Of a DNA stretch of 64,000 bases, positions 1 through 12,849 are shown one piece after another; the stretch's first letter is position 1, and each line of letters begins with the position of its first letter. Position numbers and translations under genes: made by a program. The notes beneath the pieces are model-generated. The model worked only from the letters and a program-made list of their open reading frames with translations. It was not told the DNA's origin and ran no database searches. Source of the stretch: Taeniopygia guttata (lineage: Eukaryota; Chordata; Aves; Passeriformes; Estrildidae); the NCBI RefSeq assembly GCF_048771995.1, contig NC_133025.1, positions 4,402,001 through 4,466,000 of the forward strand, given 5' to 3'.

Positions 1-345
1 GGAGGTTTCATAGCAAACATGGCAAAGCTCAAGCAGCCATTGCTGTGCACCCACTTAACTTTTATTAGGACATCATTTACTTACACTGATCAGACCACAA
101 GGATCTATTTTGTAAAACCTTTGTATCCCTTAGAATTGGGAAAAACATCTGCCTACCGACCTCTTCAGAAGCAGATCCTGCTCCATTTAATGCTCTGCGT
201 CCATGGTTTCTCTCATCTGCAAATTTTGGCTACTAAAGCACTTCTGTGGGGGCCATAAGGATGGGCTGATTTTGCCCTGTGCACCCAAGTCACAGTGATT
301 CCAATTCAGATGTGTTTAAGATGACTATTTAGCTATTTGGAAGAT

Positions 346-605
346 CATAGAATCACAGAATCATAGAATAGTTTGCATTGGAAGGGGCCTTAAAAATCAT
401 CTCATTCCAATCCACTATCCCAGGTTGCTCCAAGCCCCATCCAACCTGACCTTGAACACTTCTAGGGGGCAGCCACAGTTTCTCTGGACAACCTGTGCCA
501 GGGCCTCTGCATGCTCACAATCAATAATTTTTTTTCCTAGTAACTAATCTAGGTCTCTCCTCTCTTAGTTTAAAGCCATGTCTAATCACTGTCTGTGTGT
601 ACATT
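346..605 (-). mobile_element. CR1 LINE 3'-end fragment
   Basis: On the minus strand this reads as a 5'-truncated CR1 (chicken repeat 1) retrotransposon. The + strand begins with the characteristic 'catagaatcacagaatcata' octamer-type terminal repeat. It continues with reverse-complement CR1 3'-UTR phrases such as 'ccaagccccatccaacctg' and 'ggacaacctgtgccagggcc'. The far end fades near 'tagtttaaagccatgtc'. No ORF remains. Assignment is from recognised family sequence; the exact ends are approximate. Confidence 0.85.
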
Positions 606-2004
606 TGTCTAATTAATCTAATCAATATGAGATATTTTCATTCTTTCAAAGAGCTTGGATGGGAGTAGGATGAAGGGGAGAGCAGAGGGTGAAATGTTTT
701 AAGCTACTGAGAAAACACAGAGTAGATGTATTTGTCCGGCTTGATTCCACCTTCACCCCTCTTCACCTCCATTTCAGGCTTTGGTGTTCATCATTTGCAA
801 GTGTAGGGCCAGACCTTCCTGCCCAGCATCTTTGGGAAAACTTCATTATTTAGAGTAAAAACAGGAGCAGTTTGCAACTTCCTGCCAGCACCTCCCAGGG
901 CAGATCCGCTGCCGCTAACGCCGGCGAGGCCCAAGGTGAGCTTTTGGCTGGTATCGAATCCTCCTCTCAAGCCAAGAAGTTCCCACTACTAGAGAGCAAC
1001 ACTATGGTCTACTTAAGTTTTGTAAGCCCTTAATGAGTCACTTGATATCAGCGGGATCAGTTTGCTTACATGGAAAGGGCTCCTGTTTCTCCGGGTGGCG
1101 TTGGCTGCGGCGCGGAGGGAGCACGGAGCTCCAGTGACTGATCCGTCCTACACCCGCTTGCACAAGGGAACGGCGCAGCCATGGACTCATCTCGGATTCC
1201 TGCAGGAGGTGGTGACAGAGCTCCACCTTAATGAGTTCATCGCCCTGCCAGCATTCTTCCCACACCCAGGTGCCCGTGTTGGCAAGGCTGTGCTGTACCA
1301 GCTCGCTGGAAAGCATTCCCTGGGATTTTAACAGGGTACAGATCTCGGGATACCCGCCTGTCTCCTTGTTTTCAGTTGGTCGTGGTTGGTGGTCTGGTGG
1401 TGTTTATGAGCAGAACCAAGCCTGCTGCTTTGGTGTCAGGGAAGGAGGGCGGTGCAGAGACACAGGGGGGACCAGATTAATTTCCAGAGCTCCGACTAGG
1501 CCAAGTTTTGTACAAGTCACTGAGTGTGCAGGTGGGTGGAGGGAGGAGCCAGTGCCTTAGCCCGTGCCCGAGGCTCTGGTGAGTGTTAAACCCGCTCTGT
1601 TTACCAAAGCCATGCTTAAATGGCTGCAGAACTGCATCACATCTTTGTTTTTCTTCTGGCTTCTGGATGGCATGCACTGGTCATGGAGTTAATACTTGCC
1701 AAATCACATTGCTCAGGCCTCTGATATGAATCCAGCCTTGGATGCACACGTTGCAAAATAGTTTCAGAGCTGAACATGCTCTTGGCATTGCCTCCCGCAA
1801 GGTATTCTGATTTTTTGCAACAACGTAGTAATTTAGCTGTTTACTTCAATTTTGGGTTATCCTTCTCTCAATCAGAAGTGTCCTGCTGCTTTCAATGTGT
1901 CCCTGACTTTTACTTGTCTGACACCACGTTTCTCTTCCGTGCAAGACAAGTGCCTGGTATCATTTTCTGGAAGTGAATCTTCCAAACTTTCTATCCTGAA
2001 AGAG
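606..2004. other. Intergenic, no gene seen
   Basis: Both strands carry only short open frames (about 110 codons or fewer) with no recognisable domain. A small CpG-containing patch lies around 900-1220. I see no repeat family, splice-bounded conserved exon or RNA gene here. Confidence 0.6.
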
Positions 2005-2240
2005 GGTAGATTTAGGTTGTATATTAGGGTATTATTCTTGCTTGTGAGGTTGATGAGGCACTGGAACAGGTTGCCCAGAGTAGTGGTTGATGACCCATCC
2101 CTGGAAGTGTCCAAGGCCGGGTTGGATGGGACTTGGAACAACCTGGTTTAGTGGAAAGTGTCCCTGCCCATGGCAGGGGGGTTGGAACAGGATGATCTTC
2201 AAACTATCTTCCAACCCAAACCATTTTATGCTTCTATTAC
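2005..2240 (+). mobile_element. CR1 LINE 3'-end fragment
   Basis: Plus-strand CR1 3' end. It reads through 'gaggcactggaacaggttgc', 'atccctggaagtgtccaagg', 'cctgcccatggcaggggggt' and 'ttccaacccaaaccatttta', the canonical order of the avian CR1 3' terminal region. It is heavily 5'-truncated, non-coding and mutated in the terminal octamer repeat. Confidence 0.9.
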
Positions 2241-5200
2241 CTGAGATATCCAGTCAAATTTCCCATCCTGGTGCAGCACATCCCACCTTGCCATTCCCAT
2301 ACATGCATTTGGGCAAGGCAGCTGGGTGTCCCCGGTGATTGCTGGGAGAGGGCAATAAAACCAGGTGTTGCTATTTGTTTAATGGCTTAGGGACTCAAAA
2401 GCTGTGGCAGTTCCCATCAGATGTGCCTGGAGAAATCCTGGGGCCGGGCGAGCATCACTCACTTTCTGTGAACAAGGACTGATTTGTTTGATTTCTTGCA
2501 GAATACACCTTTGAGGCTCTTTCATTCTTGGGTACCTGTCCAGGTCCTTTTCCAGGCACTTTTATATGAACATGTCACTGGGTGCACAAGTTTACGTAGA
2601 GTTTTTATCCCCAAAAATAGAGCTCAGCAGCCAAGATCTCCCTGTAACAGACATGCAAAAGTCTGGATCCCTCTGCAAGGTCCTTCCAAACCAAAGGCAT
2701 GGGGAGATGTCTGTGCAGGGGCTCCCCCTGAGGCTGCCTGACACACCTCTGACCACAGCTGGGATATGCTGCAAGTAGAGCTCAGCAAAGCTCTTGCAAG
2801 AACTGGGCAGGAAGTGGTGATTTGGGGTAAAATCGGGTTTATTTCTTCCTGAACCAAAAGATGCACCTCTGCAGAGAGCCCAGTTACTTTGTCAGGAGTG
2901 TTTGCACAGACAGGACTGTGGTCTGCTGAGCAACCTGGAAGTGAGAGTCTCCCAAATCATTGCAATAAGCTCTATCAGTCAGCAGATATCTGAGAAAGGC
3001 ATTTCCATTTCTGTGGTCCTGCGTGAGGATAATGTGTTTCTAAATCCACACTTGCTTTTTCTTTAGGTTGTTGTAACCCATCTCCGAGTTGAAGTGGTTT
3101 AGCTGCCTTTGCTGAGTAATTTTCCATACCTAGAAACTTTGGATTTCTTTTCTTAAGTCTCACCTTAACTCTAAATTTATTCAGGTTTGTTTTTGTTCAT
3201 ATGATAATCATAACATTCTTTTGATACATTTTTTGTAAGCCTTGATTTACTGAGATTTGCTTGCAACCTTCATTCCAGTTTACCATTTTTTGTGCGTGGG
3301 GATATTTTAAATGAATATAATTATATTTAATAACATATGCAGCTACTAAAGCATCTTTTGATTTGAGTCCTAACTTTTGTTATTACCCCCCACACACATA
3401 CACACCTTTTTAGATATTCTCTGTTTAACCTATGCCTAGAGATTAATTAAAGTGTCATTAAAATGCCTTTACTACGTTTTGTGTCCTACATGCCTGGAAA
3501 TACTTTTTTCCCACAGTCAGAATTGTTGTGCTTGTACCAGCAATAACTGGCATGTGGCTTGTTTTGTAGATCACCACGAGATATAACGAACACTCCTAAT
3601 TAGAAGAAAACACATTCATATTTTTGGATGCCTGTTCAAAGTTGTCTCAGGAAGATCCACTTGCTTTTCATTTACATCTCTCCATCGCTCTGGGCTGGCT
3701 CTGGAGCCCAGCACTTGCTTGGAAGCATAGTCCCACATTGCATGTTGTTGTGAAATGCAAATTTAGGAGCTTCCCTATGAGTTATAGGGCAGAGTTTCCA
3801 CCCCATTCATCAATTTCCAGGCTTTGAGTGTTTAAATGTGTATAGTCCAGCCTTGAGTGCAAAGTTTCCCTCCTCTTTCAGTATTTCTGCTTGGGGAGAG
3901 CTGTAGATTTTTCTGTAGAATGGGTTTGGCATGGCCCTGGTTCTGAAGCAGGAGTAGAAATTAGAGTTTTTGGTCTCACCCTGGGTAAGAAACAGGGCTA
4001 GTCCAGGTATTTTTTTAAATAATCCAGGGCACCACACAAACACAGTTCAATACTTTCTTCTCTAACCCCTCACATCTCCTTAGAAGTTTTTAAAACCCCC
4101 AAAAAATGGGGTGTGAGCAGCTGGGATAGAAAAACAAAACCCAAACTGTACAACCTCCTCACAGACCCATCCCATTCTTTAGTGAAAAGCAGCACACTGA
4201 GCTCCTCATTCCCAGTTTCTAGGGAGCCAAAACATGATACCCAGCTGGGCATCAAAGCTCCTGTGCAAAACCAGCAGCAGCCTGGGGGTCCCCAGCTGCT
4301 TTTTGGTTTCACCTCCATCAGAACTGTAGCTGAGAATCGCAGCATCCCAGAGGTTTTCATCCATGGAGCCAAGCTTGAAGCCTTCGTCCTCCTCTTTCTC
4401 AGCAGGAGGCACCAGGAAGGCACCAACCCAAAGGTCATGGGCGCTTTTAGCATCAGCCCAGTGCAGCTCCTGCAACCTCCTCTCCTAAAAGTCACGAGAA
4501 AAAGGAAACAAGGCATGAGACGGGCAGCAGAAAGCAAACAAAAGGGGAGCAAATTACTGACTTCTCAGGGAAGATGGTGCTGAAGATACTGTAATTATAA
4601 TCCTTTTCAACACCTGAGAGGCACTGGGGTGTTTCGTGGCCTGTGTTCCAAACCCGGACAGGTTTTGCAGCTGTAGGATTTGGGAGCCGGGCTGAGCAGC
4701 TCTCCCCCTGCTGGGGATCTGTCACTGGCTTTGGCAGGTTGGAGCATCCCTGGGGACACCTTTGGGACACCACGGTGGGCAGACCCCAAGGCTCCTCTGC
4801 TCCAATGACTCAGGGCCTCCCCATTGCCTCTCAATAACAATTCTGTCTTTTGTAAGAGGGACCCACCTTGCAATTAGCAGGTGCTTTGGGGAGAAGGGCT
4901 AATAAGCACCCTGGGCAGGCAAACCTGGGAGGGAGGTGGGTGCTGCCTTGACTCAGCATCCTCCTGGGGTGGGGGGAGAAGGATGCTTGGGATCTGCTCG
5001 ATGGGATTTTGCGACACAGCCTTGCTCACCCTCCATTTCCAAAGATTCTTGGGGCATCCCATCCTGGATGAGCTGGTGAAGAGCCTCAGAGGACAGGTCA
5101 CCGCTGATCTTAGGCTGCTGCCATCCAGTGCCACCCTCTCCTTGTAAATTTTTGTATTCTCTCTGCCCTTCTGCTTCCATAAACACCTTATTACCAACAT

Positions 5201-7590
5201 CTTTTTCATTCCCTGCTTTTCTGGTGGGCACTGCTTTGCTGGGATGTTGCAAAAGCCATAGCAGGCCACTGTCAGTTCAGGTAAAAAGGGTTGCCACCCA
5301 AAAAAAAAGCAAAAAAACCCCAGGTTTTCACTCCTGTAGCCTTTAACCACTCCATCCCCCCCTCACAGGTCAGTGCCATGGGTTGGAATTTGTGCTACAG
5401 TAGCTCCAATCAGGACCTGGGGTATTATTTATCGCACTTAGTACCTGCCATCAGTCATGAAAACTTAACAAAGACCCTATTTGGTTTATCTATAGGCAGC
5501 TAAACAAACGTATCTTGCTCTCCTGTTATCTTCTTGTTAACAAAACACTATCAGGATGTTCTAAACATCAGCATTTACTGTGCAAGAGCCCTTTATCTGG
5601 CATGATATATAGAGAGCCCATCAATTAGTGCAGGGGGCTTGGAAATACCTGCCACGCTTCGCTCAAAAGTCCCAGCACCGTCCCAGGGCTGCATCACCAG
5701 TGAATATCCTTGTGCAATCCTGGCCTCAAGCGTCCCTGAATGAGAGAGGAAAGCTCATTATGAGCAGAAATCATTATAAATATTTTTTTCACTCTTTTTT
5801 TTAGTATCAAGGCACATATGCTAGAGACTTTCCATGAAAGGAGTGATGCAACAGCAGCCAAGGTGCTGGATAGTGCAGGGCTTAGGGGGAAAGGTCTAAC
5901 AGGTAACAGGCTTTCATTCAGAATGGCTGGATAGGGTTTGGGAATTCAGTGAAATGTGCCATCAGACAGTGCTTCCTCCTGAGAGCCAGACCTTGTCTGC
6001 AGGATCAATCCCTCTCAGATCCCCCCACTAGTGGAACAATTCTCACTCTGCCTCCACGTCAGCTCACAAAGGTGGAAGTGACAGGCCTTGGACACCAGCC
6101 CCCGTGGATCCAGGTTTGCTTTCTTCAAACACCTGTGCTGAATCAGCCCCTGGGCAGAGGAGTTCCCACCATGAACCAGCCTCCCGTGTGCCAGCTGGAC
6201 CCGTGGTGCCTCACCCCCCTGCAGTGGCTGTATCTCAGTGGGAAAGTGATTCTCCAGATAAATGGCAGATTGGGAGGTTGAACCCCAGCTCCCGTTTGTC
6301 TCTGACTACTCGAATGTCTTGCAAAACAGACACTTTGTAAGCAAGCACAGGGGCTGGTTTGGAAACCACTGTGATGGTTACTCACTGAAGGTGTTTTCCT
6401 TTAGCTGCATCTCCAAGCACAGGACTTAACTTCATGCACCTGCAGAGGTTGGGCTCTTGTGGACTTCGCAGTTATTTCAGCATTTCCATGTATCCAGAAA
6501 AGTAAACTGAATGTTTAAAGGTTCTCTGTTTATAATTTTTTTTAATTTCCACATTGAAGATAAAGGGAGGAGCGGCGGAATAGTCAGGGCTGGGCTTTGC
6601 AGAGGCAGCATGGAGCATTTAAATGAAATAGGTGTTAAAACCAGTGAAGCCAGTGATGGGAGTCAGAGAGGGCAGATGGGATCAGGGCTTTGGGGCAGGT
6701 CAGTGCAATTAGGAGTGTGTTTGCACCAAGCTGAGCAGGACTCTGTAGGAGGGAGGCCAGAGAGGTGCAGCAATACAGAGAGATAAGAGCCCAGAGCAGA
6801 GCTGGAGCTGTCTGGACAGGGAAGAGTAGGAGGCACCATAGAAATTTCCTGGGAGTTTATCACCGTGGGCCATCTTCTCCTCCTCTTTCACATCCGCAGC
6901 AGCCCTGGTGCCGCAGGACTGTCCGAGCAGCCACAGCCCTCGCCTGCAAGACCCACCAGAGCAGGGGGTGGGGAAGCACAGGCTCCAGGGATCTGTACCA
7001 TTGCTGAGGTTGACTCCAGTGCTAAATCCATGAATCCACCAAGAGGCATTTGTGCCTCCAGCCGTGGCGTTCCCGCTGGGAAAGGGTTTCTCGCTAAAAG
7101 CCGTCCCAAAGCGTCGCATCGCGTTCGGTCCCCCGAGGAGAAGGATGGGGCTGAAATAAAATCCAGCAGCGTGGCCCCATATGGGCAAAGCCTCGCTGGT
7201 GGGGAGGGACACCTCAGGTTAGCAGGGGGCCTTTCCAGCAGCACTTCAACTGTGTTCTCATAGACCCAGAGCTGCCTTTTAACACCCTGGGACCAGCTCC
7301 ACAAGACAGACCCCCTTCAACTTAACCCAGAGCCAGGAAGCCCAGGTAGAAATTAAATTAAAAGAGGTGGTCATTGCTGATGGTTATTTGGTTTTGGGAG
7401 GTGCTTGGTTGTGCAGGGCAAAGCTCTGTGTGGGTTTTACATTCAAATATTCACCTCACACCTCTCATATCATTGCTGTCGGCTGTTTTATCCTCCAACT
7501 GCTATTAAAGTTGCTATTTGATAGGAGAATAAAAGACAAATAGGAATCATTGGTTCAAAACCTCACCATCTAAGCATGATCTTTCTAGAC
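2241..7590. other. Intergenic, nothing firmly supported
   Basis: About 5.3 kb without a recognisable gene. Open frames of up to about 167 codons exist on both strands (e.g. 4070-4583 both ways, 6709-7212 minus). They overlap each other in antisense, have no domain similarity I recognise and are compatible with chance in moderately GC-rich DNA. A short CA-rich tract sits at about 3388-3406. AT-rich DNA with TATA-like strings occurs at 5590-5640, but there is no downstream gene to assign it to. Confidence 0.55.
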
Positions 7591-7599
7591 CAGGAACTC

Positions 7600-8030
7600 T
7601 AAGCCCCTGATCTGTGTGATACAGACTTTGGGTACAATAATATCTGCTGCGGTTATTATTACCTATATTACAAAGATCTCAAAAAAAAAAAAAAGTGAGA
7701 GATATTGTACATATGCTGGCTAGTTTCTCTGTTAGGGGGAGGGAAAAAAAAAAGAATAAAAGTTTAATAAACGTGTGCTGTGTTGTGGATGACTTTGTGG
7801 CGACCTTTGTTGCAAATGGCCTATGCATGCGGAATAATGGTCTCCGTGCAGAGAGGGAAATGGCTTAGTGCTATCATCGTTGCCTCGGTAACCATCAGAG
7901 TCTCCATCTAGCAGAGAGAAATGAGTTATGAAAAGGCTTGAGTGAAGAAGGGATTAACACATGATCCCAGGGACAGCATGTCAATCAAAATCAGCGGAGA
8001 AATTACACTGCTCTATTTGAGAATGTCTCC
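7600..8030. promoter_or_regulatory. Candidate conserved regulatory element with X-box
   Basis: A unique-sequence block unlike the flanking repetitive DNA, dense in transcription-factor core motifs. A SOX-like CTTTGTT lies near 7805-7812 and 'tatgcatgcggaataatgg' near 7820-7840. A perfect RFX X-box-type half-site pair (GTTGCC-TC-GGTAAC) lies at 7879-7892, and a TGTCAATCA PBX/MEIS-like site near 7978-7987. There is no open frame of note. The motifs are seen directly; enhancer function is inferred. It lies about 17.5 kb upstream of the inferred GATA3 start site. Confidence 0.35.
7879..7892. promoter_or_regulatory. RFX X-box-like inverted repeat
   Basis: GTTGCC, a 2-bp spacer (TC), then GGTAAC form a fully symmetric pair of RFX half-sites (family consensus GTNRCC-N0-3-RGYAAC). 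The sequence match is exact; in-vivo binding is unknown. Confidence 0.45.
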
Positions 8031-10780
8031 GGAAACGCAGCCTCGGTGGGTGTATGGATGTGGATGCGTGCAGACCCAGGGCTCTCAGCCTCCTCTGGAA
8101 TACATAAATATATATATAAAACACAATATAGCTGAGATCACTGGTGTGCACGTGCACAAGCCCTTGCACACACATTCCCTGCACATTTGTGTCCAAATAT
8201 ACACATGAGGCACCTCTCTGCTGGGACACACTTTTGTGATGCCCACACTTGCCAGGCTCCACGCTGCCCCAAGCAGCCAAGTCTGTGAAACCCATAACAA
8301 TTTTTTTTTCTCTTTTTTTTTTTGTTTTTTAATAATCCAAAATGCATATTTGATCCTGAAATTTTCTCATCCTCTCTCCTGTCCTTCCCAGGCTTCATTG
8401 AAATGCCTGTCATAGCATCTCTTGTTCTTACAGGGGACTGAACCCCCTGAAGACTCTCTTGTACCTCCAGAAGGGAGAGCAAAAGGGAAAGAGTTTCCCT
8501 TATAACACACTCAAAATGCAAAATCCAAAATGCAATATAAAGATTCCAGCTTTATCCTGAGAGTCTCAGTGGCTTCACCTCTATTTCTTCCTCCAGGGCC
8601 ACACTCCTGAGCTCTGCAACTTTGTCGGTCAAGGGCATGGGAACTAAGCCCTCTTGGTTTTAGCTACTGCAAACTCTGCTGGTTCCAGGGGCTGCTGCTG
8701 CTCAGCCGTGTGTGGCTGTGCACACATTTCCTATGGCAATTGTTTGCCTTGGTTCAGCTGACGAGCTTTACATTACCTGGGACCAGAGTGAGATTTCTGC
8801 TAAAGTCGGGAGCAAAATGTGGTTGCTGGGAAAGGAGGACTTGTGTGGCCTCAGAGCTGAAGAGTGTGGCTGGAAAAGGTCTTGGGTATTTGTTCTGTTC
8901 ATTGGCCACTTTGGTAATAGAAAAGTTTTTCTTCCAGGAAATTCTTTCTCTATTTTTTTTTTTTTTTTAATTTTGAGTAGATTCTTATTGCAGACAAAGT
9001 AGAATTTTGCTTTGGTTTCTTCACTGCTTGCTGTGCCCTCGTGCTGGACAGTGAAAGAGCACTCAGGGAAGGGATTTGCCCCCTGAAAACGTTGCTGGGA
9101 CACCCAGCTCTTGATAGCCCCAGGTTTACCCTGTGCCCATCACCCAGCACATCCCTCTCACACCTGGCCCCTCACATTGATCCTGCATCCCTGCACTGCT
9201 CATCCCACACCCACAGCTGATCCCACACCCTACAGCTACAGCCAGAGTCACTTTACAACCATCCCTTTCTGTTCCACTGGTGCATGGACTCTTCTCCTGC
9301 CTTGTCCTGCCATTCCATCACAACAGGAAAATACTTCAGTACATTCCTCTTTTTCCCAACACCCTGATGGTGTTGTCCTACCTGGGCACTGTCCTACCTG
9401 CCCACAGAGCCCTCGTGCCCAGCACCACCCCCAGGACCACAAACCCCACCCAGGCTCAGCCCTTCCCTCCCACACCCTCTGCACAAGGGCACCTTCTCAG
9501 AGGCACCTGTGGGTTTTCCCCCCAGCACAAACTCAGTGTGACCTCCCCCAACCACACACTACAAAATCCCCCGTGTTTCCCACCCCCTGTGGCTGCACCC
9601 ACCCACACCCTGCAGCTTCCCACAGAAAACACCCAGGATCCAGTTTGCACAAGCCCAAACGTGGATGGAATCAACACTCATCCATCACCTAAATGCTCCC
9701 AAATGCTCCCGAACACACACACACCCCTCTGATGGACAGGGACACCCCATAGCAGCCAGGACCACCACTAAACCCTCCACTCAAGGTTTCCACAGCCCTC
9801 CACCAGGGTGAAACCCTTGACCCTGGATTTTTGGGGGGCTCTCTAAGCCGCCAGCCTCTTCCTTCCCCCTCCTTGCTTTCACTTCTCTCGGGTTTATTTC
9901 CCCTCCACTCCCACTCCTTCCCCCCTTCCCTTCCCTCCCCCCTGCCACGTCCCCAGCCTCCCACACAAGTTTAAAGCCATCAGCCCAGCCAACGGTTAAC
10001 CAAATCGCCTTGACCTCTCTGCTATTTGATATTCGCCTCCTTGACACTCATTTAGGAGCGCGCAGCGGTAAAGCAGACATTGGACAAGTCCAGCCTGAAA
10101 CCAAAGCCCTATGAAAGGAGGAGAGAGATCAGAAGAACCTGATAGCTAGGAACTTGTTCTCTCCAAAGGCTTTCTGGACATTTTAGCCTGGATCAGGGGT
10201 CCGTGGAGCGCCAGTTCGTCGCCAAGCAGGGTGTAAACGTTAAATGTTAGCTATTTGTTCCAGAGATTGGCATGAAGATCGAGCCTTTCTGCCTCCTCTC
10301 CCCACGACCCCCCTCCCGCAGTCTCTCCAGCCCGTCCAGAGTCTCACAGACACTCATTCATTAGCGGTTTAATAACCCTCCCGATGTGATAACATCCTTT
10401 ACTCCCGGCTCCGCCAGCGGAGGTGACCCTGAGGGTGGGCTGCTCACTCAAGGTGCTCCGGGGGACGGGGGTCGGGGGGTACCGGCTACTCCCGACCCAG
10501 ATGTTGGGTGAGGAAAAACATCTTCCCCACACCTTCCCCCCTCCACGCCGAAAAAAAAAAAAAAAAAAATAAAAAAAACAGCTCAACTTTGGTGCTCGCG
10601 TCCCTAAAAGTCGGCAGGGCGCCTCCCCCACCCCGGGGTCCCCAAACCTGGATGGGGACACGCACACGCTGCCACCCCGTGTCCCCAGCCCGGTACCCCG
10701 TGTCCCCAGCCCGCCAGAGCCCCCGGCGCCTCTCTCGGGTGATGCGGAGATGCTGGAGATGCTGGCGGTACCTCACCTGA
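8031..10780. other. Intergenic; C-rich/CA-rich tract, no gene
   Basis: Includes T-rich runs (8300-8330, 8953-8969) and a strongly cytosine-rich stretch at about 9110-9960 full of CCCACACC-type words. That composition keeps long frames open by removing stop codons (one of 193 codons at 9111-9692). The predicted peptide is a His/Pro/Thr low-complexity string with no domain, so I do not call a gene. A poly-A/T tract occurs at 10551-10579. The 10030-10420 part is unique and CpG-containing and may be regulatory. Confidence 0.5.
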
Positions 10781-10789
10781 TCGAGCCCT

Positions 10790-11240
10790 GTGTTATTTTA
10801 AATGGCTCTAATTTCACCATTTATCTCATTTGGCCCGTAACTGCGGATTCAGGCATCTGAAACAACCTTTCGAAACTCTGATTAGTTCGGCTTCGTTCGG
10901 TGCCTTTTCCTCCCTCTCCTTTCTCCCCATTTTTTTCCCCCTTCTCACTCCCTTTCTGCGCGACTTTCATGCGCTGCAGATAAGATATAAAATGCTCTAT
11001 CGGGATCCTGTAATATTAAAGATCAAAAGTGGCATCAATTGAAGACCAAACGCGCGGAAAACAAAGGGGAAGGCTGGGAGATGTTCATCAGCTAATTACA
11101 ACTGCAAATATTATGCAAATTTATCTTGGCACAGAAATGGAGAAAGCGAGTTTAAGTGTGGAGATAATGCTGGAATATTGAATGTTCAGCTAAGGGTGGG
11201 ACGCGGTCCAATAAATTCATCTGAGGGAGAACCGGTATTA
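10790..11240. promoter_or_regulatory. Candidate enhancer with octamer/GATA composite
   Basis: Unique, non-repetitive DNA with many developmental factor cores. These include AGATAA near 10979-10984, TAATTA at 11093-11098, a perfect octamer ATGCAAAT at 11113-11120 followed directly by TTATCT (a minus-strand AGATAA) at 11121-11126, and another AGATAA near 11161-11166. No credible open frame. It lies about 14 kb upstream of the GATA3 start. Regulatory function, possibly including GATA autoregulation, is inferred from motif density only. Confidence 0.4.
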
Positions 11241-12830
11241 TATATATGTATATTCCTATCAAATCATCTCCACTTCAGATTGGGGGGGAGGGGGGATATC
11301 AAAAATTGCGGTTATAATTGATACTTGAAATTCCTCGACAAATATTGCACAGAATACACGGAGGAGGAAGAGTAAGGAAGCCGAGATTAGCGTTTGGATG
11401 GGATTTGTGACACACCGCATGTGAAACGATGAATTCTATAGCGGGGAGGGGGCGGCGTGGGGTCCTCTCCACTCCAGACCCCAGGTGGGAGCCTTTCCCT
11501 TTAGGCAAAGGGGAAAAACAAGTTATTTTTCAACCTCATTTTAGAAGCGGCTCTCACTTCCTGGAAAAAAGGACCGTGCTAGAGCTGGTTAATGATTAAA
11601 CACCGTCCCTGTGCCGTGAGAGCCGGGAAGGGATGAGAAGGAGCAAGGGAAACTTAAACCAAGGCAGAACAGAGCTGCCAGCACCTGTCCCCAGAAATTT
11701 TAGCATCAGGAGTGGCTGCACACAAAGGGAAAAAAAAGAAAAAAGAAAAAAGAAAGAAAAATAAGGAAAACCCACTTAAAAAAAAAAAAATCGAGACGCA
11801 ACAAACTGAGCACGAAGAGGATTTTAGGCACCATTTTCTCAGAGGCGGGGATGCTGGAGCATCCCCCAGCCCCTCGCAGGGTTTTCAGGGGGTTATCCCA
11901 AAGCCCTTTATGGGGTTTGACCCTTGCGGTGATTTTTTTGTTGAGATCAAGTTTTGGGCTGAGTTGTTACTGTTGTGGGAATCCCTCCCTCCTCCCCTCA
12001 TCCTTCGGAATGGAGCAAAGGGGGTTTATTCGCTACAATAAATGTTTGAAATGCAGTTTTTCCCTGCGCAGGTGAGGAGGCAGAGCCCGGCTGCTGCTTC
12101 TCTTTAAGGATTTAAACGAATACATTCAAATCCAGAAAAATATCAGTGGATCTTCCCCTCCTCAGGCAGAGGAATATCAATAATTTCAGGTGAATGTTTC
12201 CCCCCAGCCCGCCCTCCATCCCCTATTTCATTTCAGCAGCCAGAAACACAGCTCAGCGTTCATTTGCATACAAAGCAACACTCGGAGTTTCTCCAGTTTA
12301 TGAGAAATGCCTTAAAAAAAAAAAAAAAAAAAGGAGGCAGAGACGCAGGAAGAGAGAGGGGAGAGACTCCTCGCAGAAATCTTATCGATTTTTTGCTATG
12401 CGTGTATTTATTTGGCAACGGGGCGGGGAGGGAAAAAAAAAAAAAAAAAAAAAAAAAGAACATTATTGGCAGCCCTCCCTTTCGGGAAAAAAAAAAAAAA
12501 AAAGTGTGGGGGGGGTGGGGGAGAAAGAGGGATGCAAATTGTATTTTATCTTAACCCGGCTCCGTGCTTTATTCAATGTTTATGATGCATTATCTCCCCC
12601 TTAAATAAAAAATAAATCATGTAAAATTAGGATCTCGAAGCCACCGAGAGGAGAAGCTCCGGTCGATTTTCTTAATTTCAGTCTGAAAGTGACACACTAA
12701 TTAAAGCTCCTCATCATCCCCCTCCAACTTCTTTTTATTATTATTATCAGATTTACCTTATATTTTCCCAATTAAAAAAGAAAAAAAAAATCAGTTTCGC
12801 TGCCCCCAGGATGAAACTAAACTAAAATAA
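11241..12830. other. Non-coding; A-rich runs and GC patches
   Basis: Contains several A-rich homopolymer tracts (11728-11790, 12313-12332, 12432-12457, 12486-12502) separated by short unique segments. Open frames through these tracts encode Lys-rich low-complexity strings and are artefacts of composition. No repeat family or gene recognised. Confidence 0.5.
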
Positions 12831-12849
12831 GGACCCACGAATTTTTTTC

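Noticed and set aside
4070..4583. Overlapping sense and antisense ORFs of about 156-160 codons
   Set aside because: Mutually antisense, no recognisable domain, no codon or splice evidence; best explained as chance.
9111..9692. 193-codon Pro/His/Thr-rich ORF
   Set aside because: The C-rich tract depletes stops. The predicted peptide is low complexity, other frames are open too, and no known domain is seen.
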